Assembly (NCBI GenBank): GCA_034401795.1
Contig: CM067374.1
Span: forward strand, 129,896,901-129,960,900
Direction of reading: 5' to 3'
DNA from: Chaetoderma sp. LZ-2023a
Lineage: Eukaryota > Mollusca > Caudofoveata > Chaetodermatida > Chaetodermatidae
Length of the DNA stretch: 64,000 nucleotides
Below are positions 31,160-41,489 of this stretch, one piece after another. The notes beneath the pieces were generated by a model. It was not told the DNA's origin. It saw nothing but the letters and a program-made list of their open reading frames with translations, and searched no databases. Each line of letters begins with the position of its first letter. Position 1 is the first letter of the stretch. The position numbers and the translations under genes were made by a program.

Positions 31160-32660
31160 GGGCTGACTGACTGTATCTGGAAATCCTGGAAAGTAATGGA
31201 ATTTCATCTGAAAATTCCAGGCCCCGCAAAGTAATGGAAAATGCCTGTATTTCATCACAGGTCATGGAATGTTTTTAATGCTGTCAGATAACTTCAATAT
31301 ATTTAATGGGGAAACTCCTAAATAAGCCAGAGCATCGGCAAAACAATACTTGAAAACGGGTCTTGCCATCAACGATGTTTATCTGTCACATAGACTAACT
31401 ATATAAAGACGTGCCAAGTTGACGTCAAATGCGCAATTCTCCCCTGGCGGTAGTCGCGGTAAACAAGTGCTAAACAGGCGGTATTCAAGGGAGATAACTA
31501 CGTTTCGCGTAACGTCATAAACATCGCTTCCACAGTAAGCGAGCAGTTTCACGCAACTAATGTGAGGGCGTTGTTTATCAATTTGATATTACGCCGTAGT
31601 ATAGCATGTCGCGTTATTAGTCTATACTAAAAGTCGTGAAATCTCGCAAGAATCATGTTTTAGTTCCGGTGCTCTATTTATTCGGGTTCGTGGCCTATAC
31701 TTTAAGGCATATGAACCCAGACCACGCATAGCTACGTCGACGCGTTCTGAGCACGCCAGACTCTGCGCGTTGTAATGAACTGCCCAATCACGGCCTACTA
31801 TACATCCCGGCTGGCCAATGAAAATGCGCGTTAGTTACACATCTTGTTTTGAGATTCTATTTCCGGTTTATCGTTCGCGAGTATTTATTGTATCGTCTTA
31901 TTTATGTATAATTGTTGTCAAAATCGTCGTGCATCAGTAGTTCTATTGCGTGTAAAATTCCGGGAAAATCAAAGTTTAAGGATGCGTGATTAGATAATGA
32001 ACACTATCGATCATGGATTGAGCATGTTCTTAGTGATAAACATGTAGCCCAGTGTCGTATTTGTAAGAAAAATTTTGACGTCGGAAACATGGGAGAATCG
32101 GCATTAAAATCGCATCTATGTAGTAAAAAACACCAAAATTTGACAACAGCAGGCAGTTTTTCATGTTCCATTACGGATTATATTAAACCTTCAACATCAA
32201 CGACGTCTTCCACTTTGGTGAGCCAAACTAACAAGAGTATCTGTACCAGTGTATTGTCAGTGTTTAAAAATGATTACTTACATTCGGAAGTTATATGGGC
32301 AATGAATGTTATTGATAATCATTACAGTTATAAATCTTGTGAAAAAGTAAGTGATGTATTTAAAGCAATGTTCTCAGACATTCAAATCGCCCAAAGTTTC
32401 AGTTGTGGAGAGAGAAAGTGCGCATATCTCTGTGTTTTTGGTATTGCTCCATATTTCCAACAGTTGCTAAAAGACAATGCCCGTGATAAAGACAGTTTTG
32501 TGTTACTTTTTGATGAAAGTTTACACAAAAAAACAAACAAACAAACAAATGGATGTGCATATTAGACTCTGGAATGAACAGCATAAGGTAAGAATAATAT
32601 ACACTACCGCTTTGATATCAGAAAATGTTCTAATGAATGTTTGCCTGGTAGTTCTGGACG
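31160..32660 (+). mobile_element. 5' part of a BED-type hAT-like element inserted in the DIRS
   Basis: It starts gactgtatctggaaatcctgg, aaagtaatggaatttc, the same motif as 2217-2345. Next are about 750 bp of leader and a broken transposase exon ending in cataag|gtaaga. The rest of the element is absent. Confidence 0.6.
31960..32588 (+). pseudogene. BED zinc-finger hAT-like transposase, 5' exon, broken
   Basis: The open part shows NEHYRSWIEHVLSDKHVAQC, then RICKKNF, GESALKSHLCSKKHQN (a C2H2-like BED finger) and FSCGERKCAYLCVFGIAPYF, FVLLFDESL. This layout is typical of multi-copy BED/hAT proteins of invertebrates and fish. Damage seen: the probable start codon is att (31957-31959), tgg has become tga at 31987, and an aaac-repeat change near 32530 shifts the frame before QMDVHIRLW. 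It ends at a good splice donor (gtaaga, 32588), so the intact gene probably had an intron. 32420-32571 was copied to 37.5 kb. Confidence 0.65.
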
Positions 32661-32663
32661 TTA

Positions 32664-32771
32664 ATTAACCCCTTAACACTTGTATCAGCCAAAAACGGCT
32701 TTTCCCATGGAGTTGAGAAATGTAAATTTGCAGACCAAGAGAAGACAATTTTATAAATTTTACCGCTGGAA
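32664..32771. mobile_element. Fam-A MITE, left half only
   Basis: From ttaaccccttaacacttgtatc through gcagaccaagagaagac to accgctggaatgag, where it stops in the palindrome centre and DIRS RT sequence begins. Confidence 0.7.
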
Positions 32772-32893
32772 TGAGCAGCCAGTCGTCTATGTAAGTATGA
32801 ACAGCTATGTTTCTGCTGCGAAGATAAGAAGTCATGGCGAGAACCACTTTGGTGAAGACTCTCGGGGCTGTGGTCAGACCGAACGGTAACACA
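32772..32893 (-). pseudogene. DIRS reverse transcriptase, C-terminal piece
   Basis: The - strand encodes VLPFGLTTAPRVFTKVV, then HTYIDDWL. The YIDDW box is the RT catalytic aspartate pair (DIRS version of YxDD). It breaks off immediately after DDWL at the Fam-A half-element. Its upstream part lies beyond the hAT insertion, at 36839. Confidence 0.88.
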
Positions 32894-33009
32894 CAGGGTT
32901 GGAAAAAAATCGATTTTTTTCAAAAAAATCAAATCAATCGATTTTTTTGATTTAAATCGATTTCAATGATTTAAATCGATTTTTATTCGCGACATCCCAG
33001 GAAATTACG

Positions 33010-33105
33010 TAAAACTTATACAGTGAAACCTGTATTAAGACACTGGCTGTGGGAGTCGCAGAAGGTGGTCTCTTAAGACAGGTGGTCTCTTAATACAGGT
33101 CCAGA
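33010..33105. repeat. 'acctgtattaag...ggtggtctcttaa' motif repeat
   Basis: acagtgaaacctgtattaagac and two copies of ggtggtctcttaa.acaggt form an imperfect inverted/direct repeat in the hAT 5' non-coding region. Possibly transposase-binding or a passenger repeat. Confidence 0.4.
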
Positions 33106-33259
33106 TGCATTGCTAAACTGTATTTTGGAACTGAATAAAGTGGTATTTTTATGACTTATTTTTAACTGAATTTTAAGCTTGCTGGTTTCTTGAAAAATAC
33201 AGTCAAAACTGCTTAAGTGACAAAGGCTATGAAATATTTTCAATTCCATAATTAGCAAA

Positions 33260-35110
33260 ATGTCTAACTCCGGCCGAAAACAAGATCCAATATGGATTCA
33301 TTATGAGAAAGTGAAGACCCCAGATAAGGCCGGTGTCCGGGCTGTCTGCAAGGTCTGCCGACACGAACTCCAAGGTATCCCAGAGCGGTTAAAAAAACAT
33401 GCAGCCAATTGCACAGGTCCACCAACACCAGCACTTCAAGGTCTAGCTGTAGCCGCAACAGAAACGGGGACTTCATCTCAATCTGAGCAGCAGCAGCGCG
33501 TTGAAACTGTTGTTGATCAAAACGATGTGGTGGTGATGGAAGTTGAACCTCTGTCAACTTCAAGTTCTGCTTCAGCGGCAGTGAAGCGCCCAGTGCACGG
33601 TCAATTAGCTGCTGGTACATTGGCCGCTAAGATACCCAAGCTGAATTATGGTCTACAGAATTATGTCATCAGAACTTCAGCAGAAAAACGTGGTGAATTA
33701 GATCGTGATGTAGCTAGGATGGTGTATGCTACGAACTCCCCATTTCGCTTAGTAGAAAATAGACATTTTATAAACCTTGTAAAAGATTTACGACCAGGCT
33801 ATCAACCACCATCCAGAAAGGACATAGGGGGGAAATATTTGGATGTTATCTACACAGAAGAGCGGGAGAAGGCGAGAAAAAATTTGGAAGGTGAACTTGT
33901 CTGTCTAGCATTAGACGGTTGGAGCAATATTCATAACGAGCCTATCGTATGTGCTACAGTGACGACCTGCTTAGGTGATATTTACTTAGTGGATACTACG
34001 GACACCTCTGGACATCCTCACACAGCGGAATATCTTTATGACATTGCGAAGCAGACAATTGAAAACACGCACAATGATTTTGGGTGCATTATATGTAGTA
34101 TCGTCACAGACAATGCTGCTAATGTAGCAAAGATGCGAGAGTTCTTGAAAGAACGACTGGGTTTCAACATGATTGCGTATGGATGCACGCCTCATCTTCT
34201 AAATCTGACTTCAAAGGACTTAGAAATGGGTAATGTTAAGGAGCATGTCACACAAGTTGTGAAGTATTTCCGAAATAACCACTTTGCTAGTGCCCAAATA
34301 CGCCAATCATCGTGCAGAAAGTTAGTGATGCCAGCAGATACAAGGTGGAACACAATGTACGATTGTTTAAACTCGTATTGTGAGGCATGGCCGACACTTG
34401 TGACAATCTGTGATGGACATACTGACCGCATAGATGTTGCCATTGCCAATAAAGTTCGTAATGTAGTAATCAAACGTTCTGCAGATGAATACCGACTTTG
34501 TTTGAAACCAGTAGCTTGCGCTCTCGATAAAGCTCAATCGGACAATTGCACAATAGCAGAAGCAGTTGAATTATGGAAAGATGTAAAAACGGCCCTGCAT
34601 AATGACACTAATAATTCAACAAAGCGTGCGGCCGATAAGCGTTATCAACAAGCTGTGACACCTCACCACATGCTGGCCAATCTACTCCACCCTAAATACC
34701 GTGGTCGAAACTTGACTCAGCAAGAATGTGAAACTGCACTCACCGTAGCATCCGAAATCCCTGGTTTGATGACTTTGGTAATCAAATTCGAGGCCATGGC
34801 ACCACCATTTCACATTCTTAAATTTAACGACGAAGTTGTTAATGGAGTAACCTCTCTTCATTGGTGGAAGTCGCACAGACGTGACTTCGAGGATGATCTG
34901 CTGGAAGCATTTGAATTCACTCAGCGTCTGATGTCAGCTGTGGCGGCGTCAGCTGGTGTCGAGCGCGTGTTCTCCAGCTATGGGCTCGTGCAGAGTAAGT
35001 TGAGAAACAAACTTGGAACTTTAAAAGCGGCTAAACTAGTATTTCTTTTTCGGTCCCTAAACTGTGACAAAGAAAATGACTTCCGGTTTCAGTTGAATGA
35101 TGATTGTTGA
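33260..35110 (+). CDS. hAT-family transposase with BED zinc finger, intact 616 aa
   Basis: The predicted cut-and-paste transposase has residues 1-52 as a BED finger (WIHYEKV, VCKVCRHEL, LKKHAANC), a low-complexity Ser/Glu/Gln linker to about 130, and an RNase H-like core (LALDGWSNIHNEPIV, SIVTDNAANVAKMREFL, AYGCTPHLLNL, MPADTRWNTMYD). The C-terminal dimerisation block is ASAGVERVFSSYGLVQSKLRNK near 560-585. The ATG at 33260 is 366 bp from the left end and the stop at 35108-35110 leaves 1.7 kb of 3' non-coding DNA. One exon, no stops. Length suits the superfamily (about 600-700). It acts in the nucleus on its own element ends. Whether it is expressed or active cannot be told from sequence. Confidence 0.9.
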   Translation: MSNSGRKQDPIWIHYEKVKTPDKAGVRAVCKVCRHELQGIPERLKKHAANCTGPPTPALQGLAVAATETGTSSQSEQQQRVETVVDQNDVVVMEVEPLSTSSSASAAVKRPVHGQLAAGTLAAKIPKLNYGLQNYVIRTSAEKRGELDRDVARMVYATNSPFRLVENRHFINLVKDLRPGYQPPSRKDIGGKYLDVIYTEEREKARKNLEGELVCLALDGWSNIHNEPIVCATVTTCLGDIYLVDTTDTSGHPHTAEYLYDIAKQTIENTHNDFGCIICSIVTDNAANVAKMREFLKERLGFNMIAYGCTPHLLNLTSKDLEMGNVKEHVTQVVKYFRNNHFASAQIRQSSCRKLVMPADTRWNTMYDCLNSYCEAWPTLVTICDGHTDRIDVAIANKVRNVVIKRSADEYRLCLKPVACALDKAQSDNCTIAEAVELWKDVKTALHNDTNNSTKRAADKRYQQAVTPHHMLANLLHPKYRGRNLTQQECETALTVASEIPGLMTLVIKFEAMAPPFHILKFNDEVVNGVTSLHWWKSHRRDFEDDLLEAFEFTQRLMSAVAASAGVERVFSSYGLVQSKLRNKLGTLKAAKLVFLFRSLNCDKENDFRFQLNDDC

Positions 35111-35310
35111 CTAGACTAGTGAAGTACAATTGCAGCATTATTGAAAACTGAAAGTGAAAAGTGATGACAGACACATCTATCTGTGACTCAGTTAGGTTTG
35201 CGCGATATTGCTTGAGAGAATATCGATATCGTTATTATAAAAAAATTGCGGTATCTCAATAGTCAATATATCGAGTGTTCTGGTTAATCACTTAATTGTG
35301 AATAATTAAA

Positions 35311-35467
35311 GAATATGCATCCCATCATTCATAACATATTGAATATTTTGAAAGCAATTTCACTGGAAGCCGTTGCTGCCTAAGTCAGCAACGGTTTTCA
35401 GTGAAATTGCTTTCAAAATATTCAATATGTTTATTATGTTACGAATGATGGGATGTCTATTCTTTAA
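35311..35467. repeat. near-perfect palindrome in the hAT 3' region
   Basis: Arms of about 70 bp: gaatatgcatcccatcattc, aatattttgaaagcaatttc, actg and their inverses, around gccgttgctgcctaagtcagcaacggt. Two breaks only in the outer arm. Confidence 0.85.
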
Positions 35468-35699
35468 TTATCACTGTTTGAACTAATAATATATAGAGTT
35501 CAAAATTTATATATTACGTCATATTAGCAACGATTTTTCAATTTTGTTCACAATTGCATCACAGATACAGTGAGTAGCAATAGGACAGAAATGATGCAAT
35601 GCATAAATCTAACGAATTAGCCCTAATTAGATGCACAAAATCTATGAAGGTATGCAAAAGTCATCATTGTCTAAGTCTATCAACCTTGTTAACTTCTGT

Positions 35700-36088
35700 C
35701 TTTAAAAATATGCTCAAATTAAAATTGATAAACTGGTGTACATTTTTCAACAATTTTGGTGGACGATGTTGCTGTCTGCGACAGCTCTATCATCCACCAA
35801 ATTTGTTGAAAAATGTACACCAGTTTATCTTTAACCCTTAGCACACTGATGTCGAAATTTTTAAATTTCAAATTAAATTTAAAGATAAACTGGTGTACGT
35901 TTTTCAACAAATTTTGTGGAAGATGGTGCTGTCACAGACAGCAGCATCGTCCACAAAAATTGTTGCAAATTGTACACCAGTTTATCTTTAAATTTAATTT
36001 GAAAATTTAAATTATCATGCTCCAGAGTGCTAGGGGTTATGTTTATTTTGAAAAATTAAAACTCCTACATCAGTGTGCTAAGGGTTAA
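35700..36088. mobile_element. two adjoining Fam-C palindromes in the hAT 3' region
   Basis: 35716-35833: gataaactggtgtacatttt / aaaatgtacaccagtttatc around gatgttgctgtc. 35863-36012: aaagataaactggtgtacg / tacaccagtttatcttt around gatggtgctgtcacagacagcagcatc. They are joined by ttaacccttagcacactgatg, and the last closes with cagtgtgctaagggttaa. Confidence 0.75.
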
Positions 36089-36838
36089 TGTAATGTAATG
36101 ATGTGTTTACGTGTTACAATGTATATAGTTTCTTGCCAGTTTCAGCAATTACTGATTTTGATTTTTGAAGTTGTAGTAAACTACTTAATTTAATAACATT
36201 TCAATCTTTATTGTTTTAGTGTTAAATAAAATGGAGCCCAAAAGTCCAACTTGATAAGCACTAGCCAATAGTAATCGAGACACTCAATGACACTCCAGAG
36301 TGACTCCAGACGCATGTCATAGCTGAAAAAAGAGACAGTGTCTTGCTTTAAAAGAGTGTGCTTTTGGAATTAGACTAATAGTAATAGCCATACTGGCCCA
36401 TACATGACTTTTCATGTACACTATTGCTTTAATGGTCATGTAGTGACATGTACGCACATGGAATTCTCCTCTTCTTTACAGCTTACACATACTTAATGAT
36501 CATACTTTGTACACATGTGTGATGTACTGTGTACATGAACCTCAAGTATGTAGATTGTAGATGTGGACTCGTGCACTGGGTCTAGTCTTGCTGATGACAA
36601 ATATGAGCAATTAAGTGTATAATTCTATTTTGTGTTGATGTTCAAGTGCCATGGAAGCAGTAAAATAATTATGTTACTTTAATTTAACAAAATTACTGTT
36701 AATTGTATTAATTACTTGAAAATTCCTCTATTTTTGCAAAACTGATTTAAATCACAATTTTTTCGATAAAAATCGAGTGATTTAAATCATGATTTAAATC
36801 ATGATATAAATCAATTGATTTAAATCAAGCCAACCCTG

Positions 36839-37488
36839 CACATTGAACTCAACGACTGTCTTGGAATGCAAAGCAAAGTTATTTCTGAAAAGGAATTGAC
36901 ATTGTAATATGAAAATATGCGTCCTTCAGATCTATCGATAGGCCCACATGTCTTTTCTCAACCCTGTCATCACCACTGCCACAGTTTCCATCTGATATTT
37001 TGGTGAAAGAATGAATTTGTTCAGCGGTTTGAGGTTGAGAATCTGTCTCCAACCTTCGGTGCGTTTCGGAACAAGGAAAATTATTGAATAGAAGCCCAGG
37101 GAGGACTGATTGCGGACTAAATGAATCGCATTCTTTCGCTGAAGATCTTTGATGTCTGAGCAAATGACATCTAGACGATCGGATTCCCTTGGAACGGGAG
37201 TCCATACAGACGTAACGGAAATAACGATTGACAGATGAGCCAGTCCTGTTCGTAGCCATTTCTTAGCCAATGACAGACTAAACAATCTTGCACGACCTGT
37301 TCCCACTGGTTTGAGAACCGCTGAAGTCTGCCTCCGACGGTACGAATCTGCACACAGCTCGCAGTCGATGTTGCACGACAAGACGTTAATTCGTTTTGGT
37401 GAAGATTCTTGACTCCCTGCATTCCTGGTGAGGGTCTCGCCGAAAGCCCATCAATAACGCCCCCCCCCTCCCCCCCGGCCACTTCGCG
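36839..37488 (-). pseudogene. DIRS reverse transcriptase, N-terminal piece
   Basis: The - strand encodes IIFLVPKRTEGWRQILNLKP, LNKFILSPKYQMET, DLKDAYFHI (RT motif with the first catalytic Asp), then FAFQ and a frameshifted EFNV directly before the hAT. A stop follows FQK near 36890. The order GFYS.IFLVPKR..GWR...DLKDAYFHI is characteristic of DIRS RTs. The downstream part is at 32772-32893. Confidence 0.88.
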
Positions 37489-37669
37489 GCTTCTTGTTAT
37501 GGCGCATATCTCTGTGTTTTTGGTATTGCTCCATATTTCCAACAGTTGCTAAAAGACAATGCCCGTGATAAAGACAGTTTTGTGTTACTTTTTGATGAAA
37601 GTTTACACAAAAAAAACAACAAACAAACAAATGGATGTGCATATTAGACTCTGCGCTTCTTGTATGGCG
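37489..37669. repeat. 152-bp templated insertion with 15/16-bp flanking duplication
   Basis: 37502-37653 repeats 32420-32571 at the same length and nearly every base. It is flanked by gcttcttgttatggcg (37489-37504) and gcttcttgtatggcg (37655-37669). Removing it with one flank restores a Gag frame (PPYKK then PRSGRGG, - strand), so the DIRS copy is the target and the BED/hAT exon the source. Confidence 0.8.
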
Positions 37670-39651
37670 GCCCGGAACTGCCACCACGGCTATCCCTACG
37701 ATAGCCGCCGCATCCCCAGCCACCACCCTTCCCGTCATCCTCATACAGCCTCTTATTAGAGGACTTGTATGATGATGAATGGCCTGGTCCCTGAGAACCA
37801 GATTCCCGATGGGCATCATGGCCAGATGGACGGAAGGGCGATCGCTGTTGCTGTCTCTGCTGCTCCTGTCGGTGCTGCTTATAGGACTGTTGTGGCAGTC
37901 TTTTTAGTCGACTTCCATGACTTGCCGACAACCTCCTGCTCTGCAACCATGGACGCAACCTTGGAGAGAGCTTGTCTTGCCGAGCCGCCAAACAAGCCCG
38001 GACCAATGAAAGGCGCAGAAGATAATGCAGCTCTCACTTCTGGTCGTAGTTCTACGCAATCGAGAACAATTTTCCTCCGTTCCGCCAATGATCTGGTGAT
38101 CACCCTGGCCAGCCAATCCTGGGACAAGCGCATGGTGTCCCGGACAACTCCGGGAGCAGCCTCTGGCACTTCACAACCTTCCGCCACGCAGGCCAGTATC
38201 CCCTGCAGGACGGTACAGCCATGCGAGAGAGCAGCCATAGCCGCTCTCGCTGCATCCTCAATAAGCGTTAGCTCATTGAAAGCATTTTGTTAGTCTGTGA
38301 AACTAAGTGGGGAACCACCCTTGGATTTCCCAGCCAACGGCCTGTTCAGCGCTTCACATTCCCCAACTGAGACTAGGAACATGGGCATACTGATGGTAGG
38401 CCTGCTCCAGAAAATGGACCCTACTCTTTATCCCCTTAGGGGCTTCGGAAGCATATACACTGGCTGAACCAAAAGGTACGCTGTGACTTCCAAGATGTCA
38501 GAAGACTGAGTATCCAATGGAAGGGTAGGCATGGCCGAAAAGCCACTTGACAGAGCACTAGCCGCACACTCTGCCATCCGTTCCATCGCTGGATCGCGCT
38601 GAGAGCCCTGGTCAGATGTCAAACCGAGATGGTCGGACATCCAGCCAAGGACCTGCGCCCATTCAGCTTATGTGCAGAACGATGACTTCCATTAAAGGAC
38701 TGACATTTTCGTCCTCCTCACCCTTGGACGAGAAGGTCACCGATGATCCATGCTGAAGGCTACGGACCAAACTTCCAATTCGAAGCGGGTGCATGGCTCG
38801 ACTACTCACGGCTCCAGTGTCTAGTGAATCGCCAAACATGGACTCTCCGCAATCCATCGGCTCCAGCACGGGAGCCCGGACTACATCCGCTAGTACTGCA
38901 GGGCATGTGACTCAGAGAGGAGCCGGCATACCCGCATCCGCGATGCCGATGGGAACCGAAAAAGACGTATCGGACGGCACTCCAGATAGACCGAAATCTG
39001 GGTGGAAGATGCCTGACGGAACGTCACCATCCCTACCCGGCTGACAGACCCATATAAAACCCGAGGGAAAGCCTGGAATCCATCATCTGAGAAGGCTCTG
39101 GCATGCCAGAGTCTTCCATCAGATCTTCCTCATCCGCCGTCGGCTCTTGAGCCAGCGCGAGAGAAGGGGCAGGTGCTTGTCCCTCCGAACTGGCCAGACA
39201 ACCAATTGGTTGTCCTGCACCAGACTGATTGATGGGACTGAAGACTGGAACAACGCGAACATTGCCTTAAATTGGGCCGCCCAAACACCCAAGGCTGAGT
39301 CCATACGCTCATTCAGGCGTTCCTCCAATCCCTTGATGGACGCCTGATCCACCTTGGCCGCCTTGTCCTTCGCGATCCTCTCAGCGCGCGCACGTCAATC
39401 ACGATCAAATTCAGCCACTAACTCCGACGACCACTTAAAACATATGTCGCATGGACTCCCAACTTTACATTTAGCAGACGACACAGTGATGACCTGCAAA
39501 CCTCGGCTTCATGAAGGGATTGCAGCGTGAACAAAGCGTGTCTGGCAGGGCCTTGCCCAGCCCCTTCACTTTCTGCGAACACAAAATAAGAATTAAAATG
39601 CTGCACATGGTAACATGAAGACGAGCAATGTGCACAATAACTTGATTGCAA
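37655..39651 (-). pseudogene. DIRS Gag-like ORF1, broken
   Basis: Read on the - strand: an N-terminal block with VCRSSLCRLLNVKLG (39418-39651), a coiled-coil-like stretch IKGLEERLNERMDSALGVW (about 39300), a region around 38428-38640, the well-kept VVRDTMRLSQDWLARVITRS, LAERRKIVLDCVELRPEVRA, FIGPGLFGG (37879-38238), and a basic Gln/Arg/Gly-rich tail ending YKKR. Position before RT and composition fit the nucleocapsid-like first ORF of DIRS elements. It is split over several frames. The GC content here is clearly higher than in flanking DNA. Confidence 0.7.
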
Positions 39652-40261
39652 TCATTAATTAATTAAAAACATTAACTTTCTCTTAGATTAATGTTAATCA
39701 AGTTTTAGGCAGGAAATTATTTGAATACTTTTAGAGTGAAAATTTTATAAACACAACTTGGAGATTAATTAATGTTAAAATAACCAAGAAATTAAGACTG
39801 ATCGCTACAAACACCCTCGACAATGAAGCGAGAGCTAATGATCGGCTTAAAACTGAGTGCATAGATATGCCAAACCAAAACAAAATGTTAATCATGGGCG
39901 CCGCCATGTTGGATACGGGCGCGTCAACCTTAGAAGGAACCGAGTCGCAAGAGAAACTAACCGAGTACCCGGATAAGATTAAAAGGTTAACGGTTAACGG
40001 AGCAACTCCAACAATGGCTACCATTTTAAAACAATGTACCAATTTAAGGAAAATTCAAACAGTCATTATGGCATGAATGTATAAATTCTAGATTGATACA
40101 ACCTGCCCCTGCGATAATTTCCCTTTTCCTTCCATGAAGCCAGCGATCAAAACTTCCTTAAAGCACTTGAAACACAAAGATTTAAGGTAACTTTAAGACT
40201 ACAAAAACGCAACTGTAAAGTCGAACAAAATACATGTAGATAAATATAATGTAACTGTAGT
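39652..40261. other. DIRS 5' leader region
   Basis: Sequence between the Gag-like ORF and the right terminal repeat. No recognisable ORF; it lies inside the element by position. Confidence 0.5.
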
Positions 40262-40440
40262 TGGAAATTGACTCGGTAACTGGAGGCTGATGGTACATGT
40301 AATTCCCGGACACAGTATGGGCAGGACCAGGAGAGTGCAGTTTTAATTGTTTATTTTGAGCTAGCCTAGATAATAGACATTATCATAATAGTACATCTGG
40401 TAAAGTATTATTCGAAGTAGAAAGTATATACGGTCAGTTA
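40262..40440 (-). repeat. DIRS right inverted terminal repeat
   Basis: Inverse of 29535-29685 (gactcggtaactggaggctg, cacagtatgggcaggaccag, cattatcataatagtacatc), extending to attcgaagtag, which is found again in the internal complementary region. Confidence 0.85.
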
Positions 40441-40574
40441 GTCTGCAGCCATATTTGTAGATATTTGGCAAAAAGCCACATAGGTTGTAGTTATGGTACA
40501 TACATGTATGCTTGTCAAATATTCACAAACTTTCCTGCATGTTTGTCTATGACATTGAGATACTGATACAGGAT

Positions 40575-40640
40575 TAAGTCTTTAACACACATATCATCCA
40601 AAAACAACTTCTGTAGTGGTCTTCAGAAATGTTCATTTAT
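40575..40640. mobile_element. Fam-A MITE end fragment
   Basis: ttaagtctttaacacacatatc, ccaaaaacaacttctg, gtggtcttcagaaatgttcat; stops before the centre. Confidence 0.5.
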
Positions 40641-40757
40641 TATTATTCGACAAGCTTGCGCACATAAATGGGCTTCATCAGGTCCACCGGATGTCACAAT
40701 CAGCATGATGTAGACTACATCACAAAGTGCACAGATTTATGTCTTTGATGAATTTAC

Positions 40758-40975
40758 AATTTAATGAATATTCTGTTTAATATTTTGAAACTAATTTGAC
40801 TGGGATCAAATCAAATTAGTTTCAAAATATTGACCAGCTTACCTGTATATTAAAATGGAGATTCTCTGAATTTAGTATTCAAAGCTTCAAATCGATCTCG
40901 GAATTCAGTATCCAAAGTTTAAAATTGATTCCAATGCTCGTAAAAGGTGAGTGGAGCATATCTAGAAATTAGGGG
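40758..40975 (+). mobile_element. Fam-B MITE, partial, tiny loop
   Basis: tttaatattttgaaactaatttgac / aaatcaaattagtttcaaaatatt with only a few bases of loop, then gcttacctgtat and gtgagtggagcatatctag. Confidence 0.6.
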
Positions 40976-41489
40976 TAGAAATACATGTAAGAGATTTATT
41001 TATTTTGCCTCTAACATTGGGATTTTACTTGCACAGCAAAACATCTGCATGCATCAGACATGTTTTACCTGCAGTGTGCAAGTAAAAAAGGCCTTATTTT
41101 AACCCCACAAAAGCGGTGGGGCATAGCTAGAAATGTATCCCTACATTTGTATATATATACCTACACTGTAACACGTATATCTGCGAACTTAAATCAACTG
41201 TCTGTCCACAAAGTTCCACACCTGGCACTAGTTATCCTATATGTATAATAACATTTTTTCACTCAAAACTCCCGAGGAACATAACTCAATGTTCCATTCA
41301 CTAAATGAGAGAATAATATTTACGAAACACTAAGTTTTACTGAATATAAGTTATAACTGGCATTTGTAACGTGTCAGTGGATGGTACAGGTAGGGTTTCA
41401 TAAATATTACAGTACAGCTAAAAAATTACCTAGGACATACCCTATTGAATGTTTTGAACACAATCGGTCTGAAAGACCGATCCAATTGA

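Larger units (their letters stand above)
32894..36838 (+). mobile_element. autonomous-type hAT transposon (3945 bp) inside DIRS RT
   Basis: The ends are CAGGGTTGG (32894) and CCAACCCTG (36838). Subterminal repeats of atttaaatcgat / atttaaatcatg lie near both. It has one long uninterrupted transposase ORF. On the - strand the RT reads ...FNV|LPFGL... across the element if only 4 bp (tgtg) are counted as duplicated, shorter than the 8 bp usual for hAT. Confidence 0.88.
29503..40440 (-). mobile_element. DIRS-type tyrosine-recombinase retrotransposon, nested and inactive
   Basis: Inverted terminal repeats (29535-29685 / 40262-40425) enclose, on the - strand and in DIRS order, Gag-like, RT and YR sequences. 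An internal complementary region lies at 29757-29860. DIRS elements replicate through an RNA and integrate a circular DNA with a tyrosine recombinase, leaving no target duplication. This copy carries a hAT transposon in the RT, a 5' hAT/BED fragment in place of the RT-to-YR interval (RNase H is lost), and a 152-bp insertion in Gag. Confidence 0.85.

Noticed and set aside
37769-38293. 174-codon ORF on the + strand
   Set aside because: It is the antisense shadow of the DIRS Gag-like coding region, which is the recognisable strand.
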